A stretch of 64,000 bases of DNA, from assembly GCA_024809215.1 (NCBI GenBank), contig JANUBW010000001.1:1302001-1366000 (forward strand), given 5' to 3'. Of this stretch, positions 1 to 8,332 are shown piece after piece (positions within the stretch are counted from its first letter, which is position 1; each line of letters starts with the position of its first letter). The stretch comes from Niastella sp. OAS944. GTDB taxonomy: Bacteria; Bacteroidota; Bacteroidia; Chitinophagales; Chitinophagaceae. A model generated the notes under the pieces. That model was not told the DNA's origin. It ran no database searches and worked only from the letters and a program-made list of their open reading frames with translations. The position numbers and the translations under genes are program-made.

Positions 1-1410
1 GTATTTCCGTTCGATGCAGCAGCCGGCAGCATTGACACCCTGTACCTGAGTATAGATGCCAGCAATGCCTACAAGTATTTTGGCTTTGCCCTGTTAAACC
101 CCAGAGAGCTGAAGATGTTTGAGAACAAGATCTATTTTGTATTTGGCATCATTGTAGGTTTACTGATCTTATTTTTTGTGTTGAATATCTCTTTATTTTT
201 CTCACTTAAGGAAAAATTGCACCTGTGGTATGCGTTGTATATTTTCCTTTTATTCCTTGTGGTAATGAAAAACGATTTGCTCGATCAGCAATTCCTGTGG
301 CTTGATTCTGAATTGGCCTTCCGCCTTACTCCATATATGACCATTGGCGCTTTGGCCATAGCCGTATTGATGCATGTGGCACAACGGTTCTTAAAACCGG
401 TACTCTCGCACAACAAACGACTGTACCGTTTTTCAACCATTTTAAAAATGAACGTAGTGATCAGTGCAGCCGTACATGCTGTAATTTTTTATATAGGCAC
501 CAATTACCGTATTGAAACCGCTGTTTTTAACTGGGCACGCATCAGCACCCTGTTGGCTATTTGTTTTATCATCATCGATTGTATTTACTGTATCTACAAA
601 GGACAAAAAAGCGCCTGGTTCATTCTTACCGGATCGTTTATATTTATGTTTGGTTCGGTACAGCGATTGTTCTACCCCAGCACCTTGTCGTTCCTGTTTC
701 CGCCCACTACCTTTCATCTCGGCATTATAACAGAGACCTTTATAATAACCGTAGCACTTATATACCGTTTTTGGAGCGAACGTGAAAAGCAACGCGAAAG
801 AGAAACCCAAATACAGGTTCAAACCCTGCACGATATTTCGGAAGAAATTCACGACAATGTTGGACAAACATTAGCCCTCGCCAACCTGCACCTGCGAACC
901 ATTAATTTAAAAGATGAAGCAGCCGCTGCTTCAAAATTAGAAGACGCCACTAAATTGATAAGCAAAACTATTATTGACCTGCGTGGCTTATCGCGGGTTA
1001 TGAAGAACGATCCGGAGCATAGTGGAAAAATGGCCGACAAAATAAAGGAGCTGTTCCATGAAATAGAAAAAACGGGCGCCTTTAAAGTGGAATTGAATAT
1101 GGATGGTGAAATACCCGATATGGAAAACACCAAACAAGCCATTGTTATTCGAATACTGCAGGAGATAACCCAGAACATTATAAAACATGCCCGCGCTACA
1201 GTGGTAAACGCCTCCATAATTTTTACTACCACACAAATCATTCTAAAGATCCGCGATAACGGTATTGGTTTCGATATGTCGAGCACCTACCCCGACAGTA
1301 ATGGCCTTAAGAACATCACCAACCGGTGTTTGCTATTAAATGCTACCTGCTTTATTGATACGGGCATTGGCAAGGGTACAGAGATCGCTATTAGTATTCC
1401 GATAGGGTAA
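1..1410 (+). CDS. 7TMR-DISM sensor histidine kinase (5' partial)
   Basis: The reading frame is open from the first base, so the gene begins before the window; 469 codons are visible. About seven hydrophobic segments (visible residues 45-258) have the look of the 7TMR-DISM membrane module. A coiled linker leads to a NarL-type kinase core: an H-box with the probable phosphorylated His at bases 850-852 (EEIHDNVGQ), an N-box near residue 388 (QNIIKHA) and a G-box near residue 419 (DNGIGFD). It should sense a signal at the cytoplasmic membrane and phosphorylate a LuxR/NarL-type response regulator. No response regulator lies next to it here; the receiver-only protein at 9363-9749 is of the right class but is 8 kb away. 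The ligand is unknown. The family call is firm, the signal is not. Confidence 0.85.
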   Translation, partial: VFPFDAAAGSIDTLYLSIDASNAYKYFGFALLNPRELKMFENKIYFVFGIIVGLLILFFVLNISLFFSLKEKLHLWYALYIFLLFLVVMKNDLLDQQFLWLDSELAFRLTPYMTIGALAIAVLMHVAQRFLKPVLSHNKRLYRFSTILKMNVVISAAVHAVIFYIGTNYRIETAVFNWARISTLLAICFIIIDCIYCIYKGQKSAWFILTGSFIFMFGSVQRLFYPSTLSFLFPPTTFHLGIITETFIITVALIYRFWSEREKQRERETQIQVQTLHDISEEIHDNVGQTLALANLHLRTINLKDEAAAASKLEDATKLISKTIIDLRGLSRVMKNDPEHSGKMADKIKELFHEIEKTGAFKVELNMDGEIPDMENTKQAIVIRILQEITQNIIKHARATVVNASIIFTTTQIILKIRDNGIGFDMSSTYPDSNGLKNITNRCLLLNATCFIDTGIGKGTEIAISIPIG

Positions 1411-1421
1411 ATAAAAAAAGC

Positions 1422-1441
1422 CCTCCCGTTGTATCGGGAGG
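1422..1441 (-). terminator. Intrinsic terminator of the Crp-like gene
   Basis: CCTCCCG (1422-1428) pairs with CGGGAGG (1435-1441) across a 6-base loop. Read on the minus strand it is followed by a run of seven T (complement of 1413-1419), which suits the Crp-like gene ending at 1510. The plus-strand side lacks a T-run, so it is weak for the kinase. Confidence 0.75.
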
Positions 1442-1509
1442 ACTCATTCCACTCGAAGCGGCTGCACCCGCTCCGATTCTTGTCCCGTTCTAACAAAAAA
1501 AACAATAAG

Positions 1510-2220
1510 TCAATTCAACATTGTCTTTAGCTTTGCTTCATTCACTATGGTAATATAGCCTTCGCTTATCTCAATCAGCTTTTCCTGCCTGAACTCGCCC
1601 AGTGTTCTTATCAACGACTCGGTAGCAGTTCCTGCAATGGCGGCCAGGTTATCGCGGCTGATCTTGATGGCATCTTTATATTTCTTACTTAAAAAGATCA
1701 ATGCTTCGGCTACTTTCTTGCGAAGTGAATTATAGGCAAGCCCCACCAACAACTTCTCTTTTTCTGATATATCCTTGGCAAGCATATTGATAAATTGCCG
1801 GGCCACCTGCCAGTCGCTTTCCATTAAATAGTCAAACTCATCTTTGGGAATAACCGCCAGCTCGGCATATTCAACAGCAACGGCAACGTCTCGGTATACG
1901 GTTTCTTCAAGCAGGGCCACGTAACCGAGAAACTCACCTTCGCCATAAATACCGGTTATAAGTTCCTTACCTTCAGAATTACATTTGTATGTTTTTACAA
2001 TACCTTTTTTTATGTAGAAAAGCTGCGATGGATGATTACCCTCTGCATATATTACCTGCTTCTTTTTAAACTTCTGCAGGTTGGCAGTTTGATTAAATGA
2101 ATTCATCAGCTTGTCGGGCTGTTTACGAGAGTAAGTACTGGTGCCATTATCATAATGGTGAATGCTTTCCATTACGTTATGGCTTTCCTTGTTATTTTCT
2201 ACAGCAAGCAGTCTTTTCAT
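1510..2220 (-). CDS. Crp/Fnr-family transcriptional regulator
   Basis: A 236-residue regulator with an N-terminal cyclic-nucleotide-binding-like beta-barrel (about residues 50-165, with IYAEGNHPSQLFYIKKG and a GEGEFLGY turn) and a C-terminal winged helix (about 165-225, ISRDNLAAIAG recognition region). It likely binds promoter DNA in response to an unknown effector. The frame is open back to an ATG at 2331, but residues before 2220 look non-coding, so I start at the ATG at 2218-2220; a start at 2244 is also possible. The first residues, MKRLLAVENNKESHN, resemble the beginning of a response-regulator receiver (MKKILLVEDNKE type), and the barrel closely resembles Bacteroidota receiver-Crp fusion proteins. 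It may be a fusion that lost most of its receiver. It is monocistronic and ends at the terminator at 1422-1441. Confidence 0.85.
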   Translation of the reverse strand: MKRLLAVENNKESHNVMESIHHYDNGTSTYSRKQPDKLMNSFNQTANLQKFKKKQVIYAEGNHPSQLFYIKKGIVKTYKCNSEGKELITGIYGEGEFLGYVALLEETVYRDVAVAVEYAELAVIPKDEFDYLMESDWQVARQFINMLAKDISEKEKLLVGLAYNSLRKKVAEALIFLSKKYKDAIKISRDNLAAIAGTATESLIRTLGEFRQEKLIEISEGYITIVNEAKLKTMLN

Positions 2221-2548
2221 TTTGGTAAGTTTTAAAATGGTCATGGCGATATAAGACCGGCGACGGAATAAATGGGTTACAAACTGGTTTCTAGTGTTTT
2301 CAGAGAATTTCAGGACCGCAGCAGGTAACACTGCATGTTACAAGGACATATTGATTAATGATTGGTTTTCAGGGAAAATCAACGGATAGGCGCAACCAAT
2401 GAGGATTAAAAAATCGTGTGTTAACGTTAGTTGCCTATTTCCAATCAACCGCTTAACAAATATAATATATATTTTAAATATACGTAGGTACAGAAGGTTT
2501 TTAAAATGATACCGTTGAGTGATTTATGGCATACGGTGTAAAGAGAAA

Positions 2549-2650
2549 TAATTAGCTAATGTGATAATGAGATAATGTGCTGATTGGATAACGTAAACAG
2601 ACATAGTATTTTCATTTGCACATTAGCAAATTATCAAATTAGCATATTGG
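2549..2650. repeat. Facing degenerate repeats, TTAGCAAATTA family
   Basis: Left arm 2549-2584 is made of variants of TTAGCTAATGTGATAATG; right arm 2614-2650 is built from the reverse-complement words (GCACATTAGCAAATTATCA). The two can fold into a long hairpin. The right arm overlaps the 3' end of the small gene at 2623-2940. The same word family recurs at 26534, 58580, 59784 and 61199. Confidence 0.7.
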
Positions 2651-2940
2651 CCATAGGCCATCGTATCAGAAAGCATTTTAAAAGCAGCTTTTTCTTCAAC
2701 AGTTGCTTTTCCAAAGCCTGCAGGACAAACAGAGATGCCTGTTGATGGGTCATACTTCAGCACAGCGATGCCTGTTCCAAAATAAAATTGCCAGTAGATC
2801 ATATTGTCCTGCTTTTCTTTATTGCAAAACGAAATGCCTATTTCATGCCTTAACCAATCTGCGGTAGTATAAAACGTAGCGGATTCACATTGCGAGGCCA
2901 ATACAACTTCGGGATACCCATTTTTAGTTTGTAATGTCAT
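2623..2940 (-). CDS. Hypothetical protein, 105 aa
   Basis: I do not recognise this family. The 105-residue product is soluble, has no signal peptide or membrane segment, and has a plausible composition (TADWLRHEIGISF, IYWQFYFGTGIAVLKYDPSTG). Its last codons and stop lie inside the TTAGCAAATTA repeat, so the end may have been altered by repeat insertion. There is no close upstream neighbour on this strand. It could be a small orphan protein. I favour it as real because it is the only sizeable frame in the gap and has normal codon use, but this is moderate evidence only. Confidence 0.5.
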   Translation of the reverse strand: MTLQTKNGYPEVVLASQCESATFYTTADWLRHEIGISFCNKEKQDNMIYWQFYFGTGIAVLKYDPSTGISVCPAGFGKATVEEKAAFKMLSDTMAYGQYANLIIC

Positions 2941-3180
2941 AACGAATTTTTTAACAGCTACTAGAAGTGGGAATTTCGAAGGATATCTTAGAAGAGGAAG
3001 TTGATATGCTTACATTAAGATATGTCAAATAAACATCCCAAACCATGACGACCGTCATAGTTTTAACTTATCAATAAATACTTGATTGAGGTTTAGTTTT
3101 CAATAGGGGTTTGCGATGTTTATACACTTTAATTAGATAACACGGTTTAGCACAACCAACTATACTAATGTTTACACTTA

Positions 3181-3188
3181 TATCTTTG
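3181..3188 (+). promoter_or_regulatory. Candidate -7 box for a non-coding RNA
   Basis: TATCTTTG matches the Bacteroidota -7 consensus TAnnTTTG exactly. No convincing TTG -33 element is seen at the usual distance, so this is a partial match. Transcription would start near 3195. Confidence 0.35.
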
Positions 3189-3194
3189 CAACAT

Positions 3195-3466
3195 TAAGCT
3201 CCAGGCAGGTTTCAGAGAATTGACATTAATCAAAAAAACTTCATAAACTAAGCGAATGGTAACTGAATATATATCTTCTTCGTATATTAGTATCAGTTCG
3301 GTCGGGTGAGGTTGTCAAGTGTTCACCCGATGCAATTGGTATTTCAAGTATATTTTTTAGGCATCAGTTTTTTTTAGGCATCAAACAGCACAAAGAACGT
3401 TCTTATCCTCTGTAGTTTTTTGTGCGACGATAGATCCGGCAGTTTCTGTCCGGATCTATTTTTTTA
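3195..3466 (+). ncRNA. Candidate structured small RNA
   Basis: No convincing reading frame lies here, but there is an ordered series of hairpins: AACTGA/TCAGTT (3261-3266 with 3293-3298, extended by AT pairs), CGGGTGA/TCACCCG (3303-3309 with 3323-3329), GCACAAA/TTTGTGC (3388-3394 with 3418-3424), and a perfect 10-bp terminator stem at 3430-3459 followed by seven T. A 17-bp tandem duplication (TTTTTTAGGCATCA at 3353-3366 and 3370-3383) lies in the middle. An exact TAnnTTTG box at 3181 would set the 5' end. It does not show tmRNA, RNase P, 6S or SRP signatures that I know. Function unknown; the RNA call is inference from structure plus terminator. Confidence 0.45.
3430..3465 (+). terminator. 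Strong intrinsic terminator without an upstream gene
   Basis: ATAGATCCGG (3430-3439) and CCGGATCTAT (3450-3459) form a perfect 10-bp stem with a 10-base loop, followed by a T-run to 3465. No protein gene ends nearby on the plus strand, so it most likely ends a non-coding transcript. Confidence 0.8.
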
Positions 3467-3531
3467 TTAAGCCAGTTATAATTTCGTTGCATATTACTGT
3501 TAGTATAAACAATCGTGGGTCATCAATAAAC

Positions 3532-3600
3532 AAACTGCGAACTGCGAACTGCGAACTGTGAACTGTGAACTGTGAACTAAGAACTAAAAACTAAGAACTG
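3532..3600. repeat. Degenerate 7-bp tandem array, GAACTGN family
   Basis: About nine to ten successive variants of GAACTGC, GAACTGT and GAACTAA run without interruption. The same words recur at 11511-11590 and 57224-57315. Confidence 0.75.
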
Positions 3601-4028
3601 CATCTGTCCTGCCCTATCCTGCCCAACACGGTTAAAGATCATAGCACTTACCTCTTGAAACGCAGTCTGGTAGCGGGTTTTAACAATTCAATATAAGGTT
3701 TGGCATAATAAAATCGCGTAAAACATGGTTATGCCGTGAACCCGGCGCAATGTACTTTTACATCATCAACAACGGTAGCACGGTAAGTGAAGAGAGAAAA
3801 AGCCACCTACGGCGGCCGAAGAAGAAAGCTACCACGAAGCAGAAAGCTTCACCCAAAAGAGATTTTACCTTTTTTTTCATATGGCAAGCAATCGTTAGAG
3901 GTCGGCTGTTTCTACAGAGGACCTTTTTTCTTTTTAGGCCATTCCCCTGTCCGCCGTAATTAATCGCCAGCCTCGAATTAATCAACTACCTAAAAATCAA
4001 TTCATTTGCATTAAAGGGAAGCTTATTC
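3601..4028. other. Non-coding spacer
   Basis: Between the GAACTG array and the 42-bp array I see no convincing gene. Frames of 69 and 75 codons on opposite strands at 3750-3985 overlap one another, and neither resembles a known protein. Confidence 0.5.
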
Positions 4029-4364
4029 AATTGAAAAGAATGTAATTATTTTTCAATTGAAAGAACTTCTAATTGAAAAAATTCCTCATTCTTTTTAATT
4101 GGAAGCGCATCTTATTGAAAAAACTGCACATTCTTTTTAATTGGATGCGCATGCAATTGAAAAATCTGTACATTCTTTTTAATTGATTGGGCTCCCAATT
4201 GAAAGAACTGTTCTTCTTTTTCAATTGAAAGAACTTCTAATTGAAAAAACAATTCCTTCGTTTTAATTAAGAGAACCTCCAATTGAACAAACAGTTCCTT
4301 TTTTTCAATTCAAAAGACTTGTAATTGAATTATTCGTTCTTTATCTATAAAACCCCGCCACCCT
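4029..4364. repeat. Eight-unit 42-bp tandem array of AATTG palindromes
   Basis: The motif AATTGAA starts at 4029, 4071, 4113 (TATTG variant), 4155, 4197, 4239, 4281 and 4323, a spacing of exactly 42 bp every time although the unit sequences have diverged widely. Most units contain a near-palindrome, AATTGAAA(A) ... TTTTTAATTG or TTTTTCAATTG, able to form a hairpin. The array ends about 190 bp before the YCF48-like gene. Forty-two is both four DNA turns and 14 codons; a minus-strand frame is open across about five units (I-K/E-K...FFQL pattern) but has no ATG and then meets a stop. It may be a spaced protein-binding array, a hairpin array, or a decayed repeat-protein gene. Confidence 0.85.
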
Positions 4365-4447
4365 TTTCCCACCCATAAATGGAATAAATTCTAAAACGGG
4401 AACCGTTTAAACATTTACTTTCTCCTATTTAATTACAAATCAATATT

Positions 4448-4476
4448 TTGCAAAACTATCAAGGGTATTACCTTAG
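4448..4476 (+). promoter_or_regulatory. Candidate promoter of the YCF48-like gene
   Basis: TTG (4448-4450) is followed after 18 bases by TACCTTAG (4469-4476), one mismatch from TAnnTTTG. It lies about 75 bp before the ATG at 4553. Confidence 0.35.
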
Positions 4477-4552
4477 CGTAGCTGCGGAAAAACACTTACT
4501 TTTATACCCTGTATCCCTAATTTGAAACCGTAATTCCTAGTACCCAACCGTT

Positions 4553-6904
4553 ATGAAAACAGCTCTTTTCGTAAAATGCAGGGCGTTCTATGCCCTGTTT
4601 ACAACCTTATTAATGACCTCAGCTTCATTAGCCCAATGGCAACCCATAGCCAGCGGCGCTGGCACCACAAACCTCAAAGGCGTATTTTTTAGAAGCCCCA
4701 ATATGGGATGGTTTGTAGGTCAAAGCGGTCTTATTCGTAAAACCACCGACGGTGGCAACAACTGGAACACCCAGGGCGCCGGCTTAACCACCCAACAATT
4801 AAACAGCGTATTCTTTGTAGATAATAACAACGGCTTTGTTGTTGGAAATACAGGCCGTATTCTTAAAACTACCAATGGCGGCGCCAACTGGACCATTCAA
4901 ACCGTAGACAACCTTGACTTTAATGCCTGTTACTTTCTCAACTCAAGTACAGGCTGGGCAGTTGGTGAAGAAGGAACCATTCGCAGAACCCTCGATGGTA
5001 ATAGCTGGACAAGCCGCCCCAGTCCTTATGACCAGCGATTACACGATGTAAAATTCTATTCCAACGCTATTGGCTGGGTGGTTGGTGAAGACGATATGCT
5101 TGCCAAAACTACCGATGGCGGCAACAACTGGAATATTCAGGGCACGCCTACCGATGAAAGATTATTGAGCATTTTTATGCTTAATAGTAATACACTATGG
5201 GTATCGGGCGATAATGGTGTTATTCTGAAAACAACAAATGGCGGCACCACCTGGACACAACAAACCACCAATACCAACGACGACCTTTACAGTATTTACT
5301 TTACCAATGCCAACACGGGTTATGCTGTTGGCCAGGGCGGCACTATTCTTTCTACCATCGATGGCGGCGCTACCTGGGGCATACAAACAAGCGCTACTAA
5401 CCAAACATTATATGGCGTGTTCTTCGCCAACTTCAATACCGGCTATGCAATTGGTAATAATGGGGTGCTTATAAAAACCGGCAACTCGGGCAGCTTTACC
5501 TGGAACGAACAACAAAGCAACAGCGACCGGCAAATGAACGACATCTTCTTTACCAGTTCAACAACCGGTTGGATGGTAGGTAACGACGGCGTAATTCGTA
5601 ACACTTCCAATGGAGGTATTAACTGGAACTCACAAACCAGCGGAGCAAATGGAGAAAACCTAAACAGCGTTTATTTTGCTGATGCTACGCATGGCTGGGC
5701 CGTAGGTTCCGATGGCACTATTGTATATACCACCGATGGCGGCAACGATTGGAACGATCAGGATAATGACCTCGATGATGATGATGATGATGTGACCTTC
5801 CGCAGTGTATTCTTTATCAGTTCTACAAGAGGCTGGATAGCCGGTAACGATGGTATTGTAATAAGAACTACCAATGGCGGAAACACCTGGGTTCAACAGG
5901 ATATAGGCATCACAAACCGCGATATCTATGACATCCAATTCGTAAATAACAATACAGGCTGGGTAGTTGGGCAAAATGGCACCATTCGCAAAACAACTGA
6001 TGGCGGCGCCACCTGGACCGCACAATCAACCAGCGGACAAACTTTATATGGCATTTATTTTGTTGATGCCAATACCGGCTGGGCAGTTGGCAACAGCGGT
6101 ACCATTCGTAAAACAACCGATGGCGGCACCACCTGGACCGACCAGAGTGGCCCAGACCCTGTAGACAACCAACGTTACATGGAAGTACATTTTATTTCAG
6201 CTACCACCGGCTGGATAGTAGGGAACAATGGTACCATATTATTTACTACCAATGGCGGCACAACCTGGACGCAACAATACAGTAACTACAACAGTTCAAT
6301 AAACAGTGTATACTTTGTTAACGGCATGTATGGCTGGTCTGTGGGCAACGATGGTACAGTACAATCATACCTTTCAGTAACCCTCCCTGTTAACTTTGCT
6401 TCTTTTGAAGCAGGCAGCACCGATTGTAATACGGCCCGTTTGCAATGGCAAACTGCCGGCGATGCCAGCAATCACCAGGTTGAAATTTTATGGTCCCCGA
6501 ATGGCAGCAATTGGAAAACAGTTGGCACAGTAAAAGCCACCTCAGCAACCACCTATTCATATAACTATACAGGGCTAACCCAGGGTACCAATTATTTCAA
6601 GCTGAAAGAAATTGCACAGGATGGTCAGGCTGTATATTCAAGATCGGTTGCTGTATCAAAAACATGTGGTGTAACGGCCCAGGTTTCGGTACACCCTAAC
6701 CCTGCCATAGGTAATATTACAGTTGAGCTAAAGAATGCAGCGCTATTAGGTACACAAGCCCGTTTGGTGAATATGCAAGGCAATGTGTTGCGCCAGTTCA
6801 CTATTAATAATGTAAGGGAATCAATTAATATGACCGGTTTGCCAGCAGGCACTTATTTCCTTATTACTGCCAGCAAGCAACCGATTAAGATCGTAAAACA
6901 ATAA
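4553..6904 (+). CDS. Secreted YCF48/BNR-type propeller protein with T9SS tail
   Basis: The 783-residue product begins with a Sec signal peptide (residues 1-28, hydrophobic core then SLAQ). About 14 tandem repeats follow, each of the type GWxVGxxGxIxxTTDGGxxW, as in YCF48/BNR-like beta-propellers, to about residue 600. An Asp-rich stretch near residues 409-415 interrupts one repeat and could bind calcium. A fibronectin-like segment (about 610-700) precedes a C-terminal T9SS type A sorting domain (HPNPAIGNI ... PAGTYFLI). It should be exported by Sec, moved across the outer membrane by T9SS and anchored or released. The repeats suggest binding rather than catalysis; no catalytic residues are evident. 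It is monocistronic with its own terminator. The substrate is unknown. Confidence 0.9.
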   Translation: MKTALFVKCRAFYALFTTLLMTSASLAQWQPIASGAGTTNLKGVFFRSPNMGWFVGQSGLIRKTTDGGNNWNTQGAGLTTQQLNSVFFVDNNNGFVVGNTGRILKTTNGGANWTIQTVDNLDFNACYFLNSSTGWAVGEEGTIRRTLDGNSWTSRPSPYDQRLHDVKFYSNAIGWVVGEDDMLAKTTDGGNNWNIQGTPTDERLLSIFMLNSNTLWVSGDNGVILKTTNGGTTWTQQTTNTNDDLYSIYFTNANTGYAVGQGGTILSTIDGGATWGIQTSATNQTLYGVFFANFNTGYAIGNNGVLIKTGNSGSFTWNEQQSNSDRQMNDIFFTSSTTGWMVGNDGVIRNTSNGGINWNSQTSGANGENLNSVYFADATHGWAVGSDGTIVYTTDGGNDWNDQDNDLDDDDDDVTFRSVFFISSTRGWIAGNDGIVIRTTNGGNTWVQQDIGITNRDIYDIQFVNNNTGWVVGQNGTIRKTTDGGATWTAQSTSGQTLYGIYFVDANTGWAVGNSGTIRKTTDGGTTWTDQSGPDPVDNQRYMEVHFISATTGWIVGNNGTILFTTNGGTTWTQQYSNYNSSINSVYFVNGMYGWSVGNDGTVQSYLSVTLPVNFASFEAGSTDCNTARLQWQTAGDASNHQVEILWSPNGSNWKTVGTVKATSATTYSYNYTGLTQGTNYFKLKEIAQDGQAVYSRSVAVSKTCGVTAQVSVHPNPAIGNITVELKNAALLGTQARLVNMQGNVLRQFTINNVRESINMTGLPAGTYFLITASKQPIKIVKQ

Positions 6905-6913
6905 TAAAGGAAA

Positions 6914-6941
6914 GCCTCCCAATAAACCGGGAGGCTTTTTT
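6914..6941 (+). terminator. Intrinsic terminator of the YCF48-like gene
   Basis: GCCTCCC (6914-6920) and GGGAGGC (6929-6935) form a stem with an 8-base loop, followed by six T. Confidence 0.85.
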
Positions 6942-6976
6942 CATACAGCAAACAGAAAAGAAAAACATAGGTTGCT

Positions 6977-7008
6977 TAACTTCGTCAACTCGTTAACTCG
7001 TCAACTGC
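6977..7008. repeat. Degenerate GTCAACTC repeat array
   Basis: Four variants of the 8-bp word GTCAACTC sit directly after the terminator and next to the stop codon of the CAP-domain gene. The family recurs at 11308, 26420 and 28791. Confidence 0.6.
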
Positions 7009-7011
7009 ACG

Positions 7012-7488
7012 TTAGTGCCCAAACTCCTGCACCCAATAAGTATTCACATTGGCCGCACCCATTTCGGTTTGCAAACTATCCATCATGGCTTTACAATGTT
7101 CTTCACTTTGTAGCCAGGCCTGCATCAATGGTTCTATTGATGAATACCCTTTGGCAATATTCTCCAGCACATACTTACCGGTATACCCTTTTACAATAGC
7201 GCGTTGTATGGGCGATGTACCGCCCGGCGATATATGGCTGAAATAATTGTTAGCATTCATATCGCGGGCATGCGCCAACGCAGCAGCAGCCAACCTGTCA
7301 TTCCACACCAATGGCTTTACCGGCGGCATTTGGGAAGAACCGCAGATGCAACCCGATTGTCGCAATGTATTTACTGCTGCCAGCATGGATTCTTTGATAT
7401 CGCGTTCGATATTTGTTTCCTTTTTACACGCCGGCGAAAGCGTTATGGCTGCAATAAGTATGAACCAGTTCTTATACATCGAACACAT
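7012..7488 (-). CDS. CAP/SCP-domain lipoprotein
   Basis: The 158-residue product starts with a lipoprotein signal ending in SPAC (Cys 21), so it is likely anchored in the outer membrane or periplasm. A CAP (SCP/PR-1) domain follows: HARDMNANNYFSH, GGTSPIQRA, ENIAKG and a closing W..SEEHCKAMM motif. The family includes secreted lytic, lipid-binding or protease-like proteins; its exact job here is unknown. The ATG overlaps the stop of the upstream GH12 gene by one base (TAATG), implying translational coupling; a second ATG lies three codons in. Being made with a polysaccharide hydrolase suggests a shared surface role, which is inference. Confidence 0.8.
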   Translation of the reverse strand: MCSMYKNWFILIAAITLSPACKKETNIERDIKESMLAAVNTLRQSGCICGSSQMPPVKPLVWNDRLAAAALAHARDMNANNYFSHISPGGTSPIQRAIVKGYTGKYVLENIAKGYSSIEPLMQAWLQSEEHCKAMMDSLQTEMGAANVNTYWVQEFGH

Positions 7489-8252
7489 TAGTTAAAGCTT
7501 ACAGAATAGCTGTTGGTGGTCCATTGTAGTCCGGCCCCATTGTTTCCATAGCTCGAGGTGATCTCGTACCCGAACTGCACATCGCCAATGGTGATATTGC
7601 CAAACCAGCCCTGGTTCCTGATCCAGTTGGCAATGGCCCGTATATCAACAGTGGTGTTGTTGGTTTTGGTAGTGCGCAGGAACGAATACACATTATTTGA
7701 TCCGTTGCTGCCACGGAAAACATTCCAGGTAGCCCCACCTACCGATAAATTGGTGAATACCGGTACCGGGTTGCCCGCAGCATTCCAGTTGTACGAAATG
7801 GGTTTAATGTTGCCCGAACCATCACTGTTGCTGGTGTAGTTCATCCAAAGCATAATTTCATGCTGGTGGTTATTGTCCCAAATATCAAAAGCCGACGTCC
7901 AGGCACCGCCGGCGGGTGAAGAAACGCCAATGCTGCTGGTAAGTGAGTTTAGCGAACCAAGCACGCGGTTCACATTACGGGTACTGTTGGGGTAACTTTT
8001 TATTCCACCGGTGTTGGGGTGGTTGGCCCATATGCCCCAATTGCTATAGCTGTTTGCCCAAATGGTTTGTGAACCTGCTCCGCTGCCCCAAATATTATTG
8101 TACAGCGTATAACCACCGTTAGTCCAGGTACCCCATTGGGCGCTGCTCGACCACGCAGCCTGAACTTCAGGCTCAGGTACAGATTTGTCTTTTTTACAAT
8201 TGGTAAGCGATACGGCAAGGCATGCCAGCGCAATCGTTAGTTTCCGATTCAT
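7488..8252 (-). CDS. GH12-family endoglucanase-like lipoprotein
   Basis: I start at the ATG at 8250-8252, which gives a clean lipoprotein signal with lipobox LTNC (Cys 19); the frame is open to 8291. The mature part matches glycoside hydrolase family 12: YTLYNNIWG, an AFDIWDN stretch, then HEIMLWM with the likely nucleophile Glu 132 and QFGYEI with the likely acid/base Glu 230. The family hydrolyses beta-1,4-glucans such as cellulose, mixed-linkage glucan or xyloglucan. It would act at the cell surface or in the periplasm. It is first in a two-gene operon with the CAP-domain lipoprotein. No carbohydrate-binding module or T9SS tail is present. Confidence 0.85.
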   Translation of the reverse strand: MNRKLTIALACLAVSLTNCKKDKSVPEPEVQAAWSSSAQWGTWTNGGYTLYNNIWGSGAGSQTIWANSYSNWGIWANHPNTGGIKSYPNSTRNVNRVLGSLNSLTSSIGVSSPAGGAWTSAFDIWDNNHQHEIMLWMNYTSNSDGSGNIKPISYNWNAAGNPVPVFTNLSVGGATWNVFRGSNGSNNVYSFLRTTKTNNTTVDIRAIANWIRNQGWFGNITIGDVQFGYEITSSYGNNGAGLQWTTNSYSVSFN

Positions 8253-8332
8253 TTGATAAAATTTATTGGTTTTGAAATTGAAAAGAAACAATATTCATAT
8301 GATGTTAGTTTTTGTTGTGTTGGTTAATCTGT

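Noticed and set aside
3532..3600. Short tandem words read as a CRISPR array
   Set aside because: Units are 7 bp without spacers, and no cas genes are in the window.
3750..3985. Opposing frames of 69 and 75 codons
   Set aside because: They overlap on opposite strands, the plus frame is a run of Lys/Phe-rich low-complexity codons, and neither shows a known motif or clear start signal. Not listed as genes.
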